Source: an uncultured Lachnospiraceae bacterium
GTDB lineage: Bacteria; Bacillota; Clostridia; Lachnospirales; Lachnospiraceae
DNA: 63,890 nucleotides
NCBI GenBank assembly: GCA_910585765.1
Contig: CAJUES010000014.1
Location: 1,467 to 65,356, forward strand
Direction: 5' to 3'
A program made the position numbers and the translations under genes. Of the stretch, positions 25,855 to 34,588 are shown in pieces (within the stretch, counting starts at the first letter, position 1; each line of letters opens with the position of its first letter). The notes beneath the pieces are model-generated. The model saw only the letters and a program-made list of their open reading frames with translations, was not told where the DNA came from and ran no database searches.

Positions 25855-27192
25855 TTGAAGATTTTATTTATTTCCCTCGGCTGCGACAAGAATCTGGTAG
25901 ATACGGAAATGATGCTTGGGATGCTGGTGCAGAGGGGATTTTCTATTACGGACGATGAGACACAGGCGGAGGCGGTTGTCGTCAACACATGCTGCTTTAT
26001 AAACGATGCCAAGCAGGAGAGCATCAATGCGCTGCTCGAGATGGCAGAGCTGCGCAAAAACGGCAGTATCAAGGCGCTGATCGCCGCCGGGTGTCTCGCG
26101 CAGCGCTATCAGGACGAGATCCAGAGGGAGATCCCCGAGGTGGACGCCATCGTGGGCACGACAGCGATCGATGCGGTCGCCGATGCACTCAACGGGGTGC
26201 TCTCGGGAGACAGGCACAATCATCTGGAGGATATCAACCGCGAACCTGTGTACGGCAGAAAAAGGATCGTCACGACCGGAGGACACTACGCGCACTTAAA
26301 GATCGCGGAGGGCTGTGACAAGCACTGCAGCTACTGTATCATTCCGAAGGTGAGGGGAAACTACAGAAGCATCCCGATCGACAGCCTGGTCCAGGAGGCG
26401 GAGCATCTCGCCGCGTCCGGTGTGAGGGAACTCATCCTGGTGGCGCAGGAGACGACGCTCTACGGGGCAGACCTGTATGGCAAAAAGTGTCTCCCCGAGC
26501 TGCTGCACAGGCTGTGTGCGATCCAGGGGATTTACTGGATAAGAATCCTGTATTGTTACCCGGAAGAGATCACCGATGAACTGATCGAGACAATACAAAG
26601 AGAACCGAAGGTATGCAATTATCTTGACATTCCGATACAGCACGCGTCTGACAGGATCCTGAAACGTATGGGGCGGCGGACGAACCGGCAGGAACTTGCG
26701 GACATGATCGCGAAGCTGCGGGAGCGGATCCCGGATATCTGTCTGCGGACGACGCTCATCACGGGGTTCCCGGGGGAGACGCAGGAGGATCACGAGTCCC
26801 TGCTGGCGTTTGTCGATGAGATGGAATTTGACCGGCTCGGCGTGTTCACGTACTCACCGGAAGAAGACACGTCGGCGGCACTGTTTGACGACCAGATCGA
26901 CGAGGAAGTGAAACTTGACCGTCAGGCGGACATCATGGAGCTGCAGCAGGAGATTGCGTTTGAGAAGGCGCAGGAAGCTGTGGGGAACACGCTGCCTGTC
27001 ATGGTGGAGGGCAAGGTGCCGGACGAGCACGCTTACGTGGCAAGAAGTTACAGGGATGCCCCGGATGTCGATGGTTTTGTGTTCATCCAGACAGGCAGGG
27101 AACTGATGACGGGGGATTTTGTGCGGGTGCGCATCACTGGGTCACATGAATATGACCTGATAGGAGAGATTGAAGATGAATTTACCGAATAA
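25855..27192 (+). CDS. rimO: Ribosomal protein S12 methylthiotransferase RimO
   Basis: 445 residues from TTG 25855, chosen because TGAGGA lies 8 bases upstream and the protein then begins MKILFISLGCDKNLVDTEMM as in other RimO proteins; the frame is open 11 codons earlier. N-terminal UPF0004 domain with three Cys (GCDKN, NTCCF, AGCLAQRY), then the radical-SAM motif CDKHCSYC near residue 154 binding the second 4Fe-4S cluster, and a C-terminal TRAM domain. It methylthiolates an Asp of ribosomal protein S12. The end overlaps pgsA. Confidence 0.95.
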   Translation: MKILFISLGCDKNLVDTEMMLGMLVQRGFSITDDETQAEAVVVNTCCFINDAKQESINALLEMAELRKNGSIKALIAAGCLAQRYQDEIQREIPEVDAIVGTTAIDAVADALNGVLSGDRHNHLEDINREPVYGRKRIVTTGGHYAHLKIAEGCDKHCSYCIIPKVRGNYRSIPIDSLVQEAEHLAASGVRELILVAQETTLYGADLYGKKCLPELLHRLCAIQGIYWIRILYCYPEEITDELIETIQREPKVCNYLDIPIQHASDRILKRMGRRTNRQELADMIAKLRERIPDICLRTTLITGFPGETQEDHESLLAFVDEMEFDRLGVFTYSPEEDTSAALFDDQIDEEVKLDRQADIMELQQEIAFEKAQEAVGNTLPVMVEGKVPDEHAYVARSYRDAPDVDGFVFIQTGRELMTGDFVRVRITGSHEYDLIGEIEDEFTE

Positions 27193-27751
27193 ACTGACTG
27201 TTTTCAGAGTGATTCTGATCATACCGTTTGTGCTGGTCATGCTCGGCAGCCATGCGCAGTGGGGCTGGTTCATGGCATTGTTTGGGGGGATCGCGGATTA
27301 TGCGGATCTCATCGCGCTGATGATCTTTGTCATTGCGAGCCTCACGGATATGCTCGACGGAAAGATCGCCAGGAAATACAATCTGGTCACTAATTTTGGA
27401 AAGTTTATGGATCCTTTGGCGGATAAGCTGCTCGTGTGCGCTGCGCTGATCTGTCTGATCGAGCTTGACAGGATCCCGTCGTGGATCGTCATCATCATCA
27501 TCAGCAGGGAGTTCATCATCAGCGGTTTCCGGCTGGTGGCGGCTGACAACCGCGTGGTCATCGCCGCGAACTACTGGGGAAAGTTCAAGACGACATTCCA
27601 GATGATCATGGTCTGTCTGATGATCGCGAACATCGAGGCGCTTGCGCTGCTCACACAGATCGTCATGTGGATCGCGGTCGTACTCACGATCATCTCCCTT
27701 GTTGATTATCTGGCAAAAAATAAGGGCGTGCTGCTCGACGGAAAGATCTGA
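27176..27751 (+). CDS. pgsA: CDP-diacylglycerol-glycerol-3-phosphate 3-phosphatidyltransferase
   Basis: 191 residues from ATG 27176, behind AGGAGAG; it overlaps rimO by 17 bases. The CDP-alcohol phosphotransferase motif D-G-x2-A-R-x8-G-x3-D-x3-D is complete (DGKIAR...FGKFMDPLADK, about residues 60-85). At least four membrane helices. The product, phosphatidylglycerophosphate, is the precursor of phosphatidylglycerol, which the LtaS-like enzyme at 21.4 kb would consume. In many relatives cinA then recA follow; here a 9.5-kb block intervenes. Confidence 0.95.
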   Translation: MNLPNKLTVFRVILIIPFVLVMLGSHAQWGWFMALFGGIADYADLIALMIFVIASLTDMLDGKIARKYNLVTNFGKFMDPLADKLLVCAALICLIELDRIPSWIVIIIISREFIISGFRLVAADNRVVIAANYWGKFKTTFQMIMVCLMIANIEALALLTQIVMWIAVVLTIISLVDYLAKNKGVLLDGKI

Positions 27752-27775
27752 CGGGCAATGTCCTGACCCAAAGAG

Positions 27776-27813
27776 AAAGCCATCTGTGAAGGGCGTTTCA
27801 CAGATGGCTTTTT
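27776..27813. terminator. Rho-independent terminator after pgsA, probably bidirectional
   Basis: Inverted repeat AAAGCCATCTGTGAA with its near-perfect complement, loop of about 6, followed by TTTTTGGTTTG on the plus strand; on the minus strand the stem is preceded by the matching A-rich side. It serves pgsA and the convergent gene at 27.8 kb. Confidence 0.85.
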
Positions 27814-27822
27814 GGTTTGAAC

Positions 27823-28449
27823 TTAATAGTTAAATTCCGTTGAATCGATCACTTCCCATGTCTTGTCTGAGATCTTGAATGCCAGCTCGTCCAGCTTCTC
27901 CACAGGCACGTAGAGGATTCCTGTGATCAGTTCCTCATAGAACTTGGCGATCTGTGGTGTGGCGTCACCGTCCTCGAATTTGAGAAGTGCTTTGCCGAGC
28001 GCTGCTATGATAAAGGGGGGATAACCGATCGCCTTGCAGATCTCCTTCAGATCCTTTGATTTCGTTGCCTTCGTCACGACATCGTGCGCGACGAGCCGCG
28101 CCCTGTCCCAGCCGTTGTCGATGTTATCCTGCATTGCCTTCATGAAGGCGCTGTGCTTTAGACCGGCGAGGTAAGATGCCCTGAAAGTGATGGGATCCGG
28201 GTAGCAGATACAGGGTATGCGCTTGCAGATGCCGTTTCCCGGCGCCTTGGAAAACTGTTTGCGCCAGTCGTCAAACAACTTATGCAGATCCGTATGCTGC
28301 CAGGATTGGATCGGACAGCAGGTGTAATCAGGAGCGCTGTCATACTCCGCGGCTTTCTCGGGCAGCATTGCGACCTGCTTGACGATGAAATTTTGTTTTT
28401 GATAAATTATTTTACCGTATGGTCTCCAGTCATTCGGTTCAACATTCAT
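27823..28449 (-). CDS. Hypothetical protein
   Basis: 208 residues from the ATG at 28449, behind CGGAGGAC. The composition is that of a soluble globular protein; there is no signal or membrane segment. Visible features: a Cys-rich middle (YTCCPIQSW near 43; GICKRIPCICYPDPI near 73) and a helical C-terminal half with YPPFIIAALGKALLKFEDG. I do not recognise a family. It is divergent from the polymer operon and may share its regulatory region; whether it belongs to that system is unknown. Confidence 0.6.
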   Translation of the reverse strand: MNVEPNDWRPYGKIIYQKQNFIVKQVAMLPEKAAEYDSAPDYTCCPIQSWQHTDLHKLFDDWRKQFSKAPGNGICKRIPCICYPDPITFRASYLAGLKHSAFMKAMQDNIDNGWDRARLVAHDVVTKATKSKDLKEICKAIGYPPFIIAALGKALLKFEDGDATPQIAKFYEELITGILYVPVEKLDELAFKISDKTWEVIDSTEFNY

Positions 28450-28598
28450 TGCGTGTCCTCCGTTGATAAAAATGTATTCTAATATGTATCGGCATGAACT
28501 GAATATAAATTTAGCCCATATTTTTATAATAATATGTTTTTGCTTAACAGTAAAGAAAATATTAGTATGAAATTTAGGCTTTATTTTCATAAATATTG

Positions 28599-28607
28599 TG
28601 TTATAAT
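28599..28607 (+). promoter_or_regulatory. Extended -10 promoter of the 28.7-37.1 kb operon
   Basis: TGTTATAAT (TGN plus a perfect TATAAT at 28602-28607), about 60 bases upstream of the first gene, in AT-rich DNA between two divergent genes. The -35 (CTTTAT) is poor. The sequence does not show which factor might assist. Confidence 0.55.
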
Positions 28608-28667
28608 GTAAAAAATATAAGTGCCGCTTCCGCAAGCATTGATAGAAGGCACCATGGGAAGGAAGAC

Positions 28668-29531
28668 ATGATGTATAGGATTCTGTGTAGTCTTTTTGAA
28701 GTTATCATTTTACTCACGACAGGTATCGATCTATACGAAAGCATATGTAATGCGACAAAAGTGTCTGTTTTTAACTGGGACAGGGATATGGTTACAGTTG
28801 AAAATGCAGATGTTTTTTTTGACGAATTATCGAACAGTACGATAAGTGTAGTGTATCAATATATTTCTTCCAAAACCGCAGACGAGGATATTGTATATTA
28901 TTTGACGTGCGCTGCTGCGCATGAAGTCGGGATCTATCTGCTGACAGGGGAACCGAAGTGGGGATTGGAGACGGATGGAGCCGGCATGATCGACGAGATC
29001 ATGCGTGCGCAGACAATCAACCAGCTCGTGCCCAAGGAGGCACGGCTCAGGGGCGTGGTCATGGATGTAGAGCCCTATCTCACAGACGAGTGGGATGCGG
29101 CGCCCGGGGAGGTGATGGATCGTTTTGCCGCAGGGCTGGCCTGCGCCTACAGTGAGGCCCTGGACTGCGGACTGCAGCTCATTGTATGCATACCGTATTT
29201 TTATGATACCAAAGGATATATGGATGCGCTGGAAGGGATCATAGAAAGCGGATGTGACAGGGCAGCTGTGATGAACTACTATAAAGGAAAAGAGGCAGAA
29301 CATATTGCTGATGAGATCGCACTGTCCAGAAAATATGGAAAAAAGCTGGTCAATATCTATGAACTGCAGCCGCCGGATGGGACTGCGGTGACAGATGTAA
29401 ACACATACTATCATGAGGGGCTGGGAGCGGTTGTCAGAAGTGCAGTCAGCTTAAAGTCCGTGTATCAGGGAGATGTAGAGTTTGCGATTCATGATTATGA
29501 TGCATGGAAGGAAATGAGAGACGATGAATGA
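28668..29531 (+). CDS. Membrane-anchored TIM-barrel (glycosidase-like) protein, operon gene 1
   Basis: 287 residues from ATG 28668 (SD GGAAGGA). Residues 3-20 form a hydrophobic anchor or uncleaved signal (ILCSLFEVIILLTTGIDLY). The rest has the rhythm of a beta/alpha barrel: VSVFNWDRD near 29, GIYLLTGEPKW near 87, LRGVVMDVEPYLTDEW near 124-139, LIVCIPYFYDTKGY near 169 and AVMNYYKG near 200. The DVEPY acidic pair on a strand end and the MNYY segment recall glycoside hydrolases of the GH18/GH25 type, but I cannot name the family. It overlaps the VTC gene by 8 bases. Probably trims or binds the polymer made by the operon (inference). Confidence 0.65.
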   Translation: MMYRILCSLFEVIILLTTGIDLYESICNATKVSVFNWDRDMVTVENADVFFDELSNSTISVVYQYISSKTADEDIVYYLTCAAAHEVGIYLLTGEPKWGLETDGAGMIDEIMRAQTINQLVPKEARLRGVVMDVEPYLTDEWDAAPGEVMDRFAAGLACAYSEALDCGLQLIVCIPYFYDTKGYMDALEGIIESGCDRAAVMNYYKGKEAEHIADEIALSRKYGKKLVNIYELQPPDGTAVTDVNTYYHEGLGAVVRSAVSLKSVYQGDVEFAIHDYDAWKEMRDDE

Positions 29532-30219
29532 AGTACTGCGGCAGGAAAAAAAGTTCCTGATCTCCGTGGAACAGATGTATCAGTGCAGTCAGTATCTGCA
29601 GGAGACCATGATACAGGATCCGCATAATGGCGCGGAGGGGTACACGGTCCGATCACTCTATTTTGACACGCTGGAGAACAGGGATTTTATGGAAAAAGAG
29701 GACGGAGTGGAGCTTAGAAGGAAGATCCGGCTGAGGTGCTATCAGCCGGCAGATGATTTTGCGATGCTGGAGATGAAGCAGAAACAGGGTGCAATGCAGA
29801 AGAAGCGGTCGCTGCGCATGAAGCGGGACGATGCCAGACGGCTGGCACAGTGCGACTACAAGGTACTGCTTTGCTATGACGAGGAGTTTGCCAGGGAATG
29901 CTATGCACTTATGAACATGTACTGCTATCTGCCAAGGGCGGTCGTTGAATACCGCAGAAAAGCATTTATCGCCAGGGAGAATAAGATACGCGTTACGTTT
30001 GACCATCAGATCAAGGCGACGGAAAGCAATATGGACATTTTCTCGTCACAGTTGGTCCAGAATCCGGTTCTGAATCCGTATCTTACAGTTTTTGAGGTAA
30101 AATACAATGGTTTTCTGCTGAGTTATATCAAGGATCTGCTGCAGATCTGCGACCGCAGCGAGCTGTCTGTCAGCAAATACTGTCTGGGCCGCAGTGTCAG
30201 CACGCATTACAATTTTTAG
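29524..30219 (+). CDS. VTC-domain (polyphosphate polymerase-like) protein, operon gene 2
   Basis: 231 residues, soluble. The VTC tunnel-domain pattern is visible: RQEKKFLIS near 6, YTVRSLYFDTLENRDF near 40-55, GVELRRKIRLRCY near 61, MLEMKQKQG near 79 with Lys residues facing the tunnel, AVVEYRRKAFI near 140, KIRVTFDHQI near 153, and LTVFEVKYNGFLLSYI near 187 with the metal-binding Glu. In yeast the VTC domain makes polyphosphate from ATP. Bacterial relatives are triphosphate-tunnel proteins that often lie beside DUF4956 and CotH genes, as here. Activity on polyphosphate is not proven for this branch. Confidence 0.88.
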   Translation: MNEVLRQEKKFLISVEQMYQCSQYLQETMIQDPHNGAEGYTVRSLYFDTLENRDFMEKEDGVELRRKIRLRCYQPADDFAMLEMKQKQGAMQKKRSLRMKRDDARRLAQCDYKVLLCYDEEFARECYALMNMYCYLPRAVVEYRRKAFIARENKIRVTFDHQIKATESNMDIFSSQLVQNPVLNPYLTVFEVKYNGFLLSYIKDLLQICDRSELSVSKYCLGRSVSTHYNF

Positions 30220-30267
30220 CGCACGGAGGCGCATTGGCAATCATATTTCAGGAAGGGACAGAAGAAA

Positions 30268-30945
30268 ATGAAAGATTATTTACGGACGATCATGTTTGAG
30301 AGCGCAACACTTACTTTGGAGACTATCATATTGAACATTGTGACAGCGGCGGTTTTTGGCATGGTGATCTACTTGTCATACTGGTATACGCATGCAGGAA
30401 CAGCCTACAGCAAAAAGTTCAACGTTTCCCTGATAACGCTCACGATCCTCACCGGCACGGTCATGACTGTCATCGGCAATAATATCGCGCTGTCGCTCGG
30501 CATGGTAGGTGCGCTTTCCATTGTTCGTTTTCGCACGGCCATCAAGGATTCCAGAGATACGACTTATATCTTCTGGGCGATCATCGTTGGCATCTGCTGT
30601 GGCGTGAGTGACTATTATGTGGCAGCGGTGGGAAGCGCTGTTGTATTTATTATTTTGCTCCTGCTTGGACGGGTTCGGAATGAAAGCCGTATCCTGCTGA
30701 TCATCCGGGGGGCGAAGGATAAGAGCCTCGATATGGAACGGCTCGTTTTCAGTTTTTTTGACGGAAAACCGCTCTTGAAAGTAAAAAATACCACAAACGA
30801 AAATGTGGAATTGATTTATGAGATGACCAGGATGGTTTACCAGAATGCCTACAAAAAGGAAAACGATGTCATTGACCAGTTATATGCGCTCGGGGGCGTT
30901 GAATACGTGAATTTTGTGACGCAGAGCGACGAGATCACAGGATGA
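30268..30945 (+). CDS. DUF4956 membrane protein, operon gene 3
   Basis: 225 residues. Three or four N-terminal membrane helices (about 20-43, 55-75, 110-135) surround the hallmark SLGMVGALSIVRFRTAIKD near 76-94, followed by YIFWAIIVGICCGV. The C-terminal 90 residues are cytoplasmic (alpha/beta, RVRNESRILLIIRGAKD). DUF4956 has no established function; the charged RFRTAIKD loop between helices is almost invariant in the family. The VTC-DUF4956-CotH adjacency suggests that the membrane protein couples a phosphate-handling enzyme to the kinase or to export (inference). Confidence 0.88.
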   Translation: MKDYLRTIMFESATLTLETIILNIVTAAVFGMVIYLSYWYTHAGTAYSKKFNVSLITLTILTGTVMTVIGNNIALSLGMVGALSIVRFRTAIKDSRDTTYIFWAIIVGICCGVSDYYVAAVGSAVVFIILLLLGRVRNESRILLIIRGAKDKSLDMERLVFSFFDGKPLLKVKNTTNENVELIYEMTRMVYQNAYKKENDVIDQLYALGGVEYVNFVTQSDEITG

Positions 30946-30961
30946 CATACAGGAGACAGGA

Positions 30962-32398
30962 ATGAGATCAAGATATATATATATTGGCGCTGTCCTGATG
31001 TTGATCATGGCTGCGATGGGGAGCAGCATGGTCAGTCGCACAGACCGTACACAGAGATATATGCAGCACCAGAAGGGCATGCCGGAGGCGGAGCGGCCGG
31101 AGGCGGATTTTGTGACGCACCTTCCGATCATTTCCATACAGACATCAGAAGCGATCCCCGGGGAAACTGCACCGGAGCATGGCATGCCGGAGAGCTATGC
31201 GTCGTGCGAGGTTGCGATCTATGACAGCGAAGATCAGTGGAATACCCTGGAGGATGCAGTCCGCGCACAGGCAGAGGGACTGATCAGGATCCGTGGTAAC
31301 ACCAGCCGCAAATTTGATAAGAAGTCCTACTTGCTCAAATTTGGAACACAGGAGAAAAAGAAAGATATCTCTGTCATGGGAATGAACCCTTCCGACAAGT
31401 GGGTTCTGCACGGACCTTTTCTGGACCGGACCCTGCTGCGGAACTATCTCTGCTATAACGTGGCAGGGCAGATCATGGAGTACGCGCCGCAGACAAGGTA
31501 TTGCGAGATGTTTATAAATGGGGAATACCAGGGTCTTTACCTGGCAGTTGAGGCTGTCAGCGTGGAAGAGGGGCGGCTGGAACTGAGCACGACAGGAAAG
31601 AAGAATCCCGTGACCAGCTGGCTTGTCCGCTGGGACAGGGATGATAAGAGTGACAATAAGGTCGATAATTTTGTGTACTATACCTATAAGGGAGGCGTAT
31701 CTTCACTTGATCTGCTCTATCCGGGCAAAGACACCTGCACGCCTGAGAAAAAGTCATATGTGGAGTCAGAGATCAGTGCGATCGAGAGATCTTTGTATAT
31801 GCGCGGGTCCGGTGACAGGTTAAAGGGCTATTCCCGGTACATCGATATAGCGGAATTTGCCCGGTACTTTGTGATCAATGAATTTTTTGAAAATATGGAT
31901 GCAGGCAGATTTTCCACATATTACTATAAAGATGTCCGGGGAAAGGTAAAACCCGTGGTCTGGGATTTCAACAATGGCAGTGATAATTACATCTATTTCT
32001 CGACCGATGAAAATGGTTTCGATATGGTACAGTCACCATGGTTTGGAGAAATGCTGCGGGATGAGCTTTTTGTGGATGAAGTGATCTATCAGTACAGAGC
32101 ATTGCGCAAGGATATACTGAGCGATGAGAATCTGAACCGCATGATAGACGAAACGATCGCGTATCTTGGAGATGCGGTTGACCGCAATTATGATAAGTAT
32201 GGTTATGTGTTTCTGCTGGAGCAGGTCGATGACATCAATTATCTGTCTCCCGTGGAGCGGAATTATACAAGCTATGAGGAGTCGGTGCAGCAGCTAAAGG
32301 ATCAGATCCGTGACCGTGGAAGATGGATGGACCGCAATATTGAGACACTGCTACAATATTGCCGCGAATCCAAGAATGCCCTGAAGCGGAATTATTGA
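30962..32398 (+). CDS. CotH-family protein kinase, operon gene 4
   Basis: 478 residues. An N-terminal signal anchor (YIYIGAVLMLIMAAMGSSM) exports the protein. CotH features follow: LIRIRGNTSRKFDKKSYLLKF near 98-118, DKWVLHGPFLDRTLLRNYL near 137-155, YCEMFINGEYQGLYLAVEAV near 180 and the metal-binding VVWDFNNGSDNY near 332, then a helical C-terminus. CotH proteins are atypical extracellular kinases; Bacillus CotH phosphorylates spore-coat proteins. This one is not beside coat genes, so its target may be another protein or glycan of the operon. SD is CAGGAGAC. Confidence 0.88.
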   Translation: MRSRYIYIGAVLMLIMAAMGSSMVSRTDRTQRYMQHQKGMPEAERPEADFVTHLPIISIQTSEAIPGETAPEHGMPESYASCEVAIYDSEDQWNTLEDAVRAQAEGLIRIRGNTSRKFDKKSYLLKFGTQEKKKDISVMGMNPSDKWVLHGPFLDRTLLRNYLCYNVAGQIMEYAPQTRYCEMFINGEYQGLYLAVEAVSVEEGRLELSTTGKKNPVTSWLVRWDRDDKSDNKVDNFVYYTYKGGVSSLDLLYPGKDTCTPEKKSYVESEISAIERSLYMRGSGDRLKGYSRYIDIAEFARYFVINEFFENMDAGRFSTYYYKDVRGKVKPVVWDFNNGSDNYIYFSTDENGFDMVQSPWFGEMLRDELFVDEVIYQYRALRKDILSDENLNRMIDETIAYLGDAVDRNYDKYGYVFLLEQVDDINYLSPVERNYTSYEESVQQLKDQIRDRGRWMDRNIETLLQYCRESKNALKRNY

Positions 32399-32413
32399 CG
32401 GGGAGGATTGGCA

Positions 32414-34588
32414 GTGAAGAAGTTTGTCATAGGCAGTACCGCGGCGGCCCTGTTCATACTGGGAGTGCTTTACGCAGTGTTTATCAAAGGGATCTATATT
32501 GATCTTCATCATGACAGTGCGGTCAGGATTGACTTTACGGTGGCTGGCACAGAACTTTGTGTGGCGGATAGCGGGGAGGCTCTGGTCATAAAAGGAGTGG
32601 ATCTCTCCGCATCGGTGGCAGGACATTATCTGGGAGAATTTGCGGCGGATCAGGAGACATATCAGCGTTGGCTGGAAAATGTGTGGGAGATGGGCGCCAA
32701 TACAGTCCGTGTGTATACTATAATGGACGATGATTTTTACAATGCATTCTATGCGTTTAACAGCGGGAAAGAGACACCGCTCTATCTGATCCAGGGGATA
32801 CGAGTCAGCGAGGCAGCAAACTATGGGTTCGAGGATGCTTCGGCGGATGCGTTTCTGGGACAGTTGAAGGCAGATGCAAAAAGGGCTGTGGATGTCATCC
32901 ATGGAAAGTGTGTCATCGAATTGAATGATGCAGAGGGCAGCGGCGTGTATCTCAAAGATATCTCGAGGTGGGTGATCGGTTATCAGGTAGGGGATGAGTG
33001 GTCTGCGGAGACAGTGGCTTATACGGATCACAACCAGGTGCTGAGGAATGGATATCAGGGAGAGTATTTTGTGACAACTGAGGAGGCCACAAATTTTGAA
33101 AGTATTCTGGCGCAGGTGATGGACCAGCTGGTAAAATACGAGACAGACAAATACAAGTGTCAGCGGCTGGTGAGCTTTGTCTGTGATCCGACGATAGATT
33201 TTCTGGAATACGAGCAGCAATATGCACAGATGCTGGCGAAATTCTGTCATCTTGACCCAGAGCACATACAGCCTGCTGAAAAGCTGGAGTCAGGGTATTT
33301 TGCCACGTACAGGGTATTTCGGTTTTGTGACAGGTTTATGGATTATCTGAGTGAGACACAGAAGCTGGAGCTGGCAGATATCATGGCAGCCGTCGATCCG
33401 GCGTCGCGGTATGATGGTTATCTGGAACTGTTAAAACGATATCATACAATGCCCGTGGTGGCCGGTTTCCAATATTCTACTGCAAGAGGGAAGACAAAGT
33501 CGGACGAGTCTGCGCTGACCGAAAGGCAGCAGGGCGAGAACATCGTACAGATGTATGAGGATCTTGTCTCGGCGGGGTGGTCAGGAGGATTTATTTCCAC
33601 ATGGCAGGATACGTGGGAACAGAAAACATGGAACACTGCGTTTGCTTCTGTTTTGCCAGAGAATAGTCTGTGGCACGATCTGCAGACGGCAGGACAGAAT
33701 TGCGGCATTATGGCGTTTGTGCCCGGGGAGGACGAGGCAGTGTGCGTGGTAGACGGCGATGATTCAGAGTGGTCAAAAGAGGATCAGGTTGTGGACAGCC
33801 CGGAGGGATTCGCGCTCTCTGTCAAGTATGATGCAGAAGGGATCTATCTTTTGATACAGGGGGAAGAACTGTCAGACAGACGCCTGTATGTGCCGATCGA
33901 CACCTTACAGGAAAGAGGGGCGGCTGTTTATTCGGACGAGGATGGGAAGGATATCTTCTTTGACAGGGAAGCAGATTTTTTGCTGTGTGTGGACGGGGAG
34001 ACAGACAGCAGGCTGCTGGTACATGAGTTTTCAGATGCGGCACGCATCAATTTTATGGAGGAAGTAGACGGCAGAAATCCATTTATCCATACACCCAGGG
34101 ACGACAGCAGTGTATTTTATGAGAGCCGTATGGTGGTGGAGAAACCGTTGGATCTGGAGCGCAGGATAGATCTGCGGCTCCAGATGGCGGCGGGCTGGAT
34201 CCCGGACGATATTCTGGATGTATATTCGTTGGAATTTTATGACACAGGGCATCTGGTTCATGGCAACGGAAATCCGCAGTCACCAGAGTATCATTCGCTG
34301 ACAGACATTTGTTTTGGAGAAGATCGGGTGGAGATACGTCTGCCCTGGCTGATGCTCAATTTTTCAAATCCCTCTGCAATGCAGATCCACGGTGACTACT
34401 ATGATTACTATGGTGTTAAGTCGCAGGAGATCACACAGCTTTGGATTGGGGTCGGGGAAGAGGGTGCAGCCTCTCCTGTTTCCATGCAGCCAGTATCCAT
34501 GAAAGGCTGGGGCAGAGCCGTACCCTGCCATGAGCGATTAAAAGAATCTTACTATATCATACAGGACAAATGGAGAGAAGACAAATGA
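32414..34588 (+). CDS. Membrane-anchored glycosidase-like protein with CBM9-like C-terminus, operon gene 5
   Basis: 724 residues from GTG 32414, 6 bases after GGGGAGGA (TTG 32408 is an alternative). An N-terminal anchor (residues about 4-24) precedes a TIM-barrel domain that starts like GH2/GH5-type enzymes: LVIKGVDLSASVAGHY near 59 and MGANTVRVYTIMDD near 95. IGYQVGDEW near 190 holds a likely acid residue and GFISTWQDTWEQ near 395 a second one. Residues about 445-710 resemble a family-9 carbohydrate-binding module (VVDGDDSEWSKEDQV at its start). No standard GH family is certain. Probably processes or attaches the operon's polysaccharide outside the cell. Confidence 0.7.
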   Translation: MKKFVIGSTAAALFILGVLYAVFIKGIYIDLHHDSAVRIDFTVAGTELCVADSGEALVIKGVDLSASVAGHYLGEFAADQETYQRWLENVWEMGANTVRVYTIMDDDFYNAFYAFNSGKETPLYLIQGIRVSEAANYGFEDASADAFLGQLKADAKRAVDVIHGKCVIELNDAEGSGVYLKDISRWVIGYQVGDEWSAETVAYTDHNQVLRNGYQGEYFVTTEEATNFESILAQVMDQLVKYETDKYKCQRLVSFVCDPTIDFLEYEQQYAQMLAKFCHLDPEHIQPAEKLESGYFATYRVFRFCDRFMDYLSETQKLELADIMAAVDPASRYDGYLELLKRYHTMPVVAGFQYSTARGKTKSDESALTERQQGENIVQMYEDLVSAGWSGGFISTWQDTWEQKTWNTAFASVLPENSLWHDLQTAGQNCGIMAFVPGEDEAVCVVDGDDSEWSKEDQVVDSPEGFALSVKYDAEGIYLLIQGEELSDRRLYVPIDTLQERGAAVYSDEDGKDIFFDREADFLLCVDGETDSRLLVHEFSDAARINFMEEVDGRNPFIHTPRDDSSVFYESRMVVEKPLDLERRIDLRLQMAAGWIPDDILDVYSLEFYDTGHLVHGNGNPQSPEYHSLTDICFGEDRVEIRLPWLMLNFSNPSAMQIHGDYYDYYGVKSQEITQLWIGVGEEGAASPVSMQPVSMKGWGRAVPCHERLKESYYIIQDKWREDK

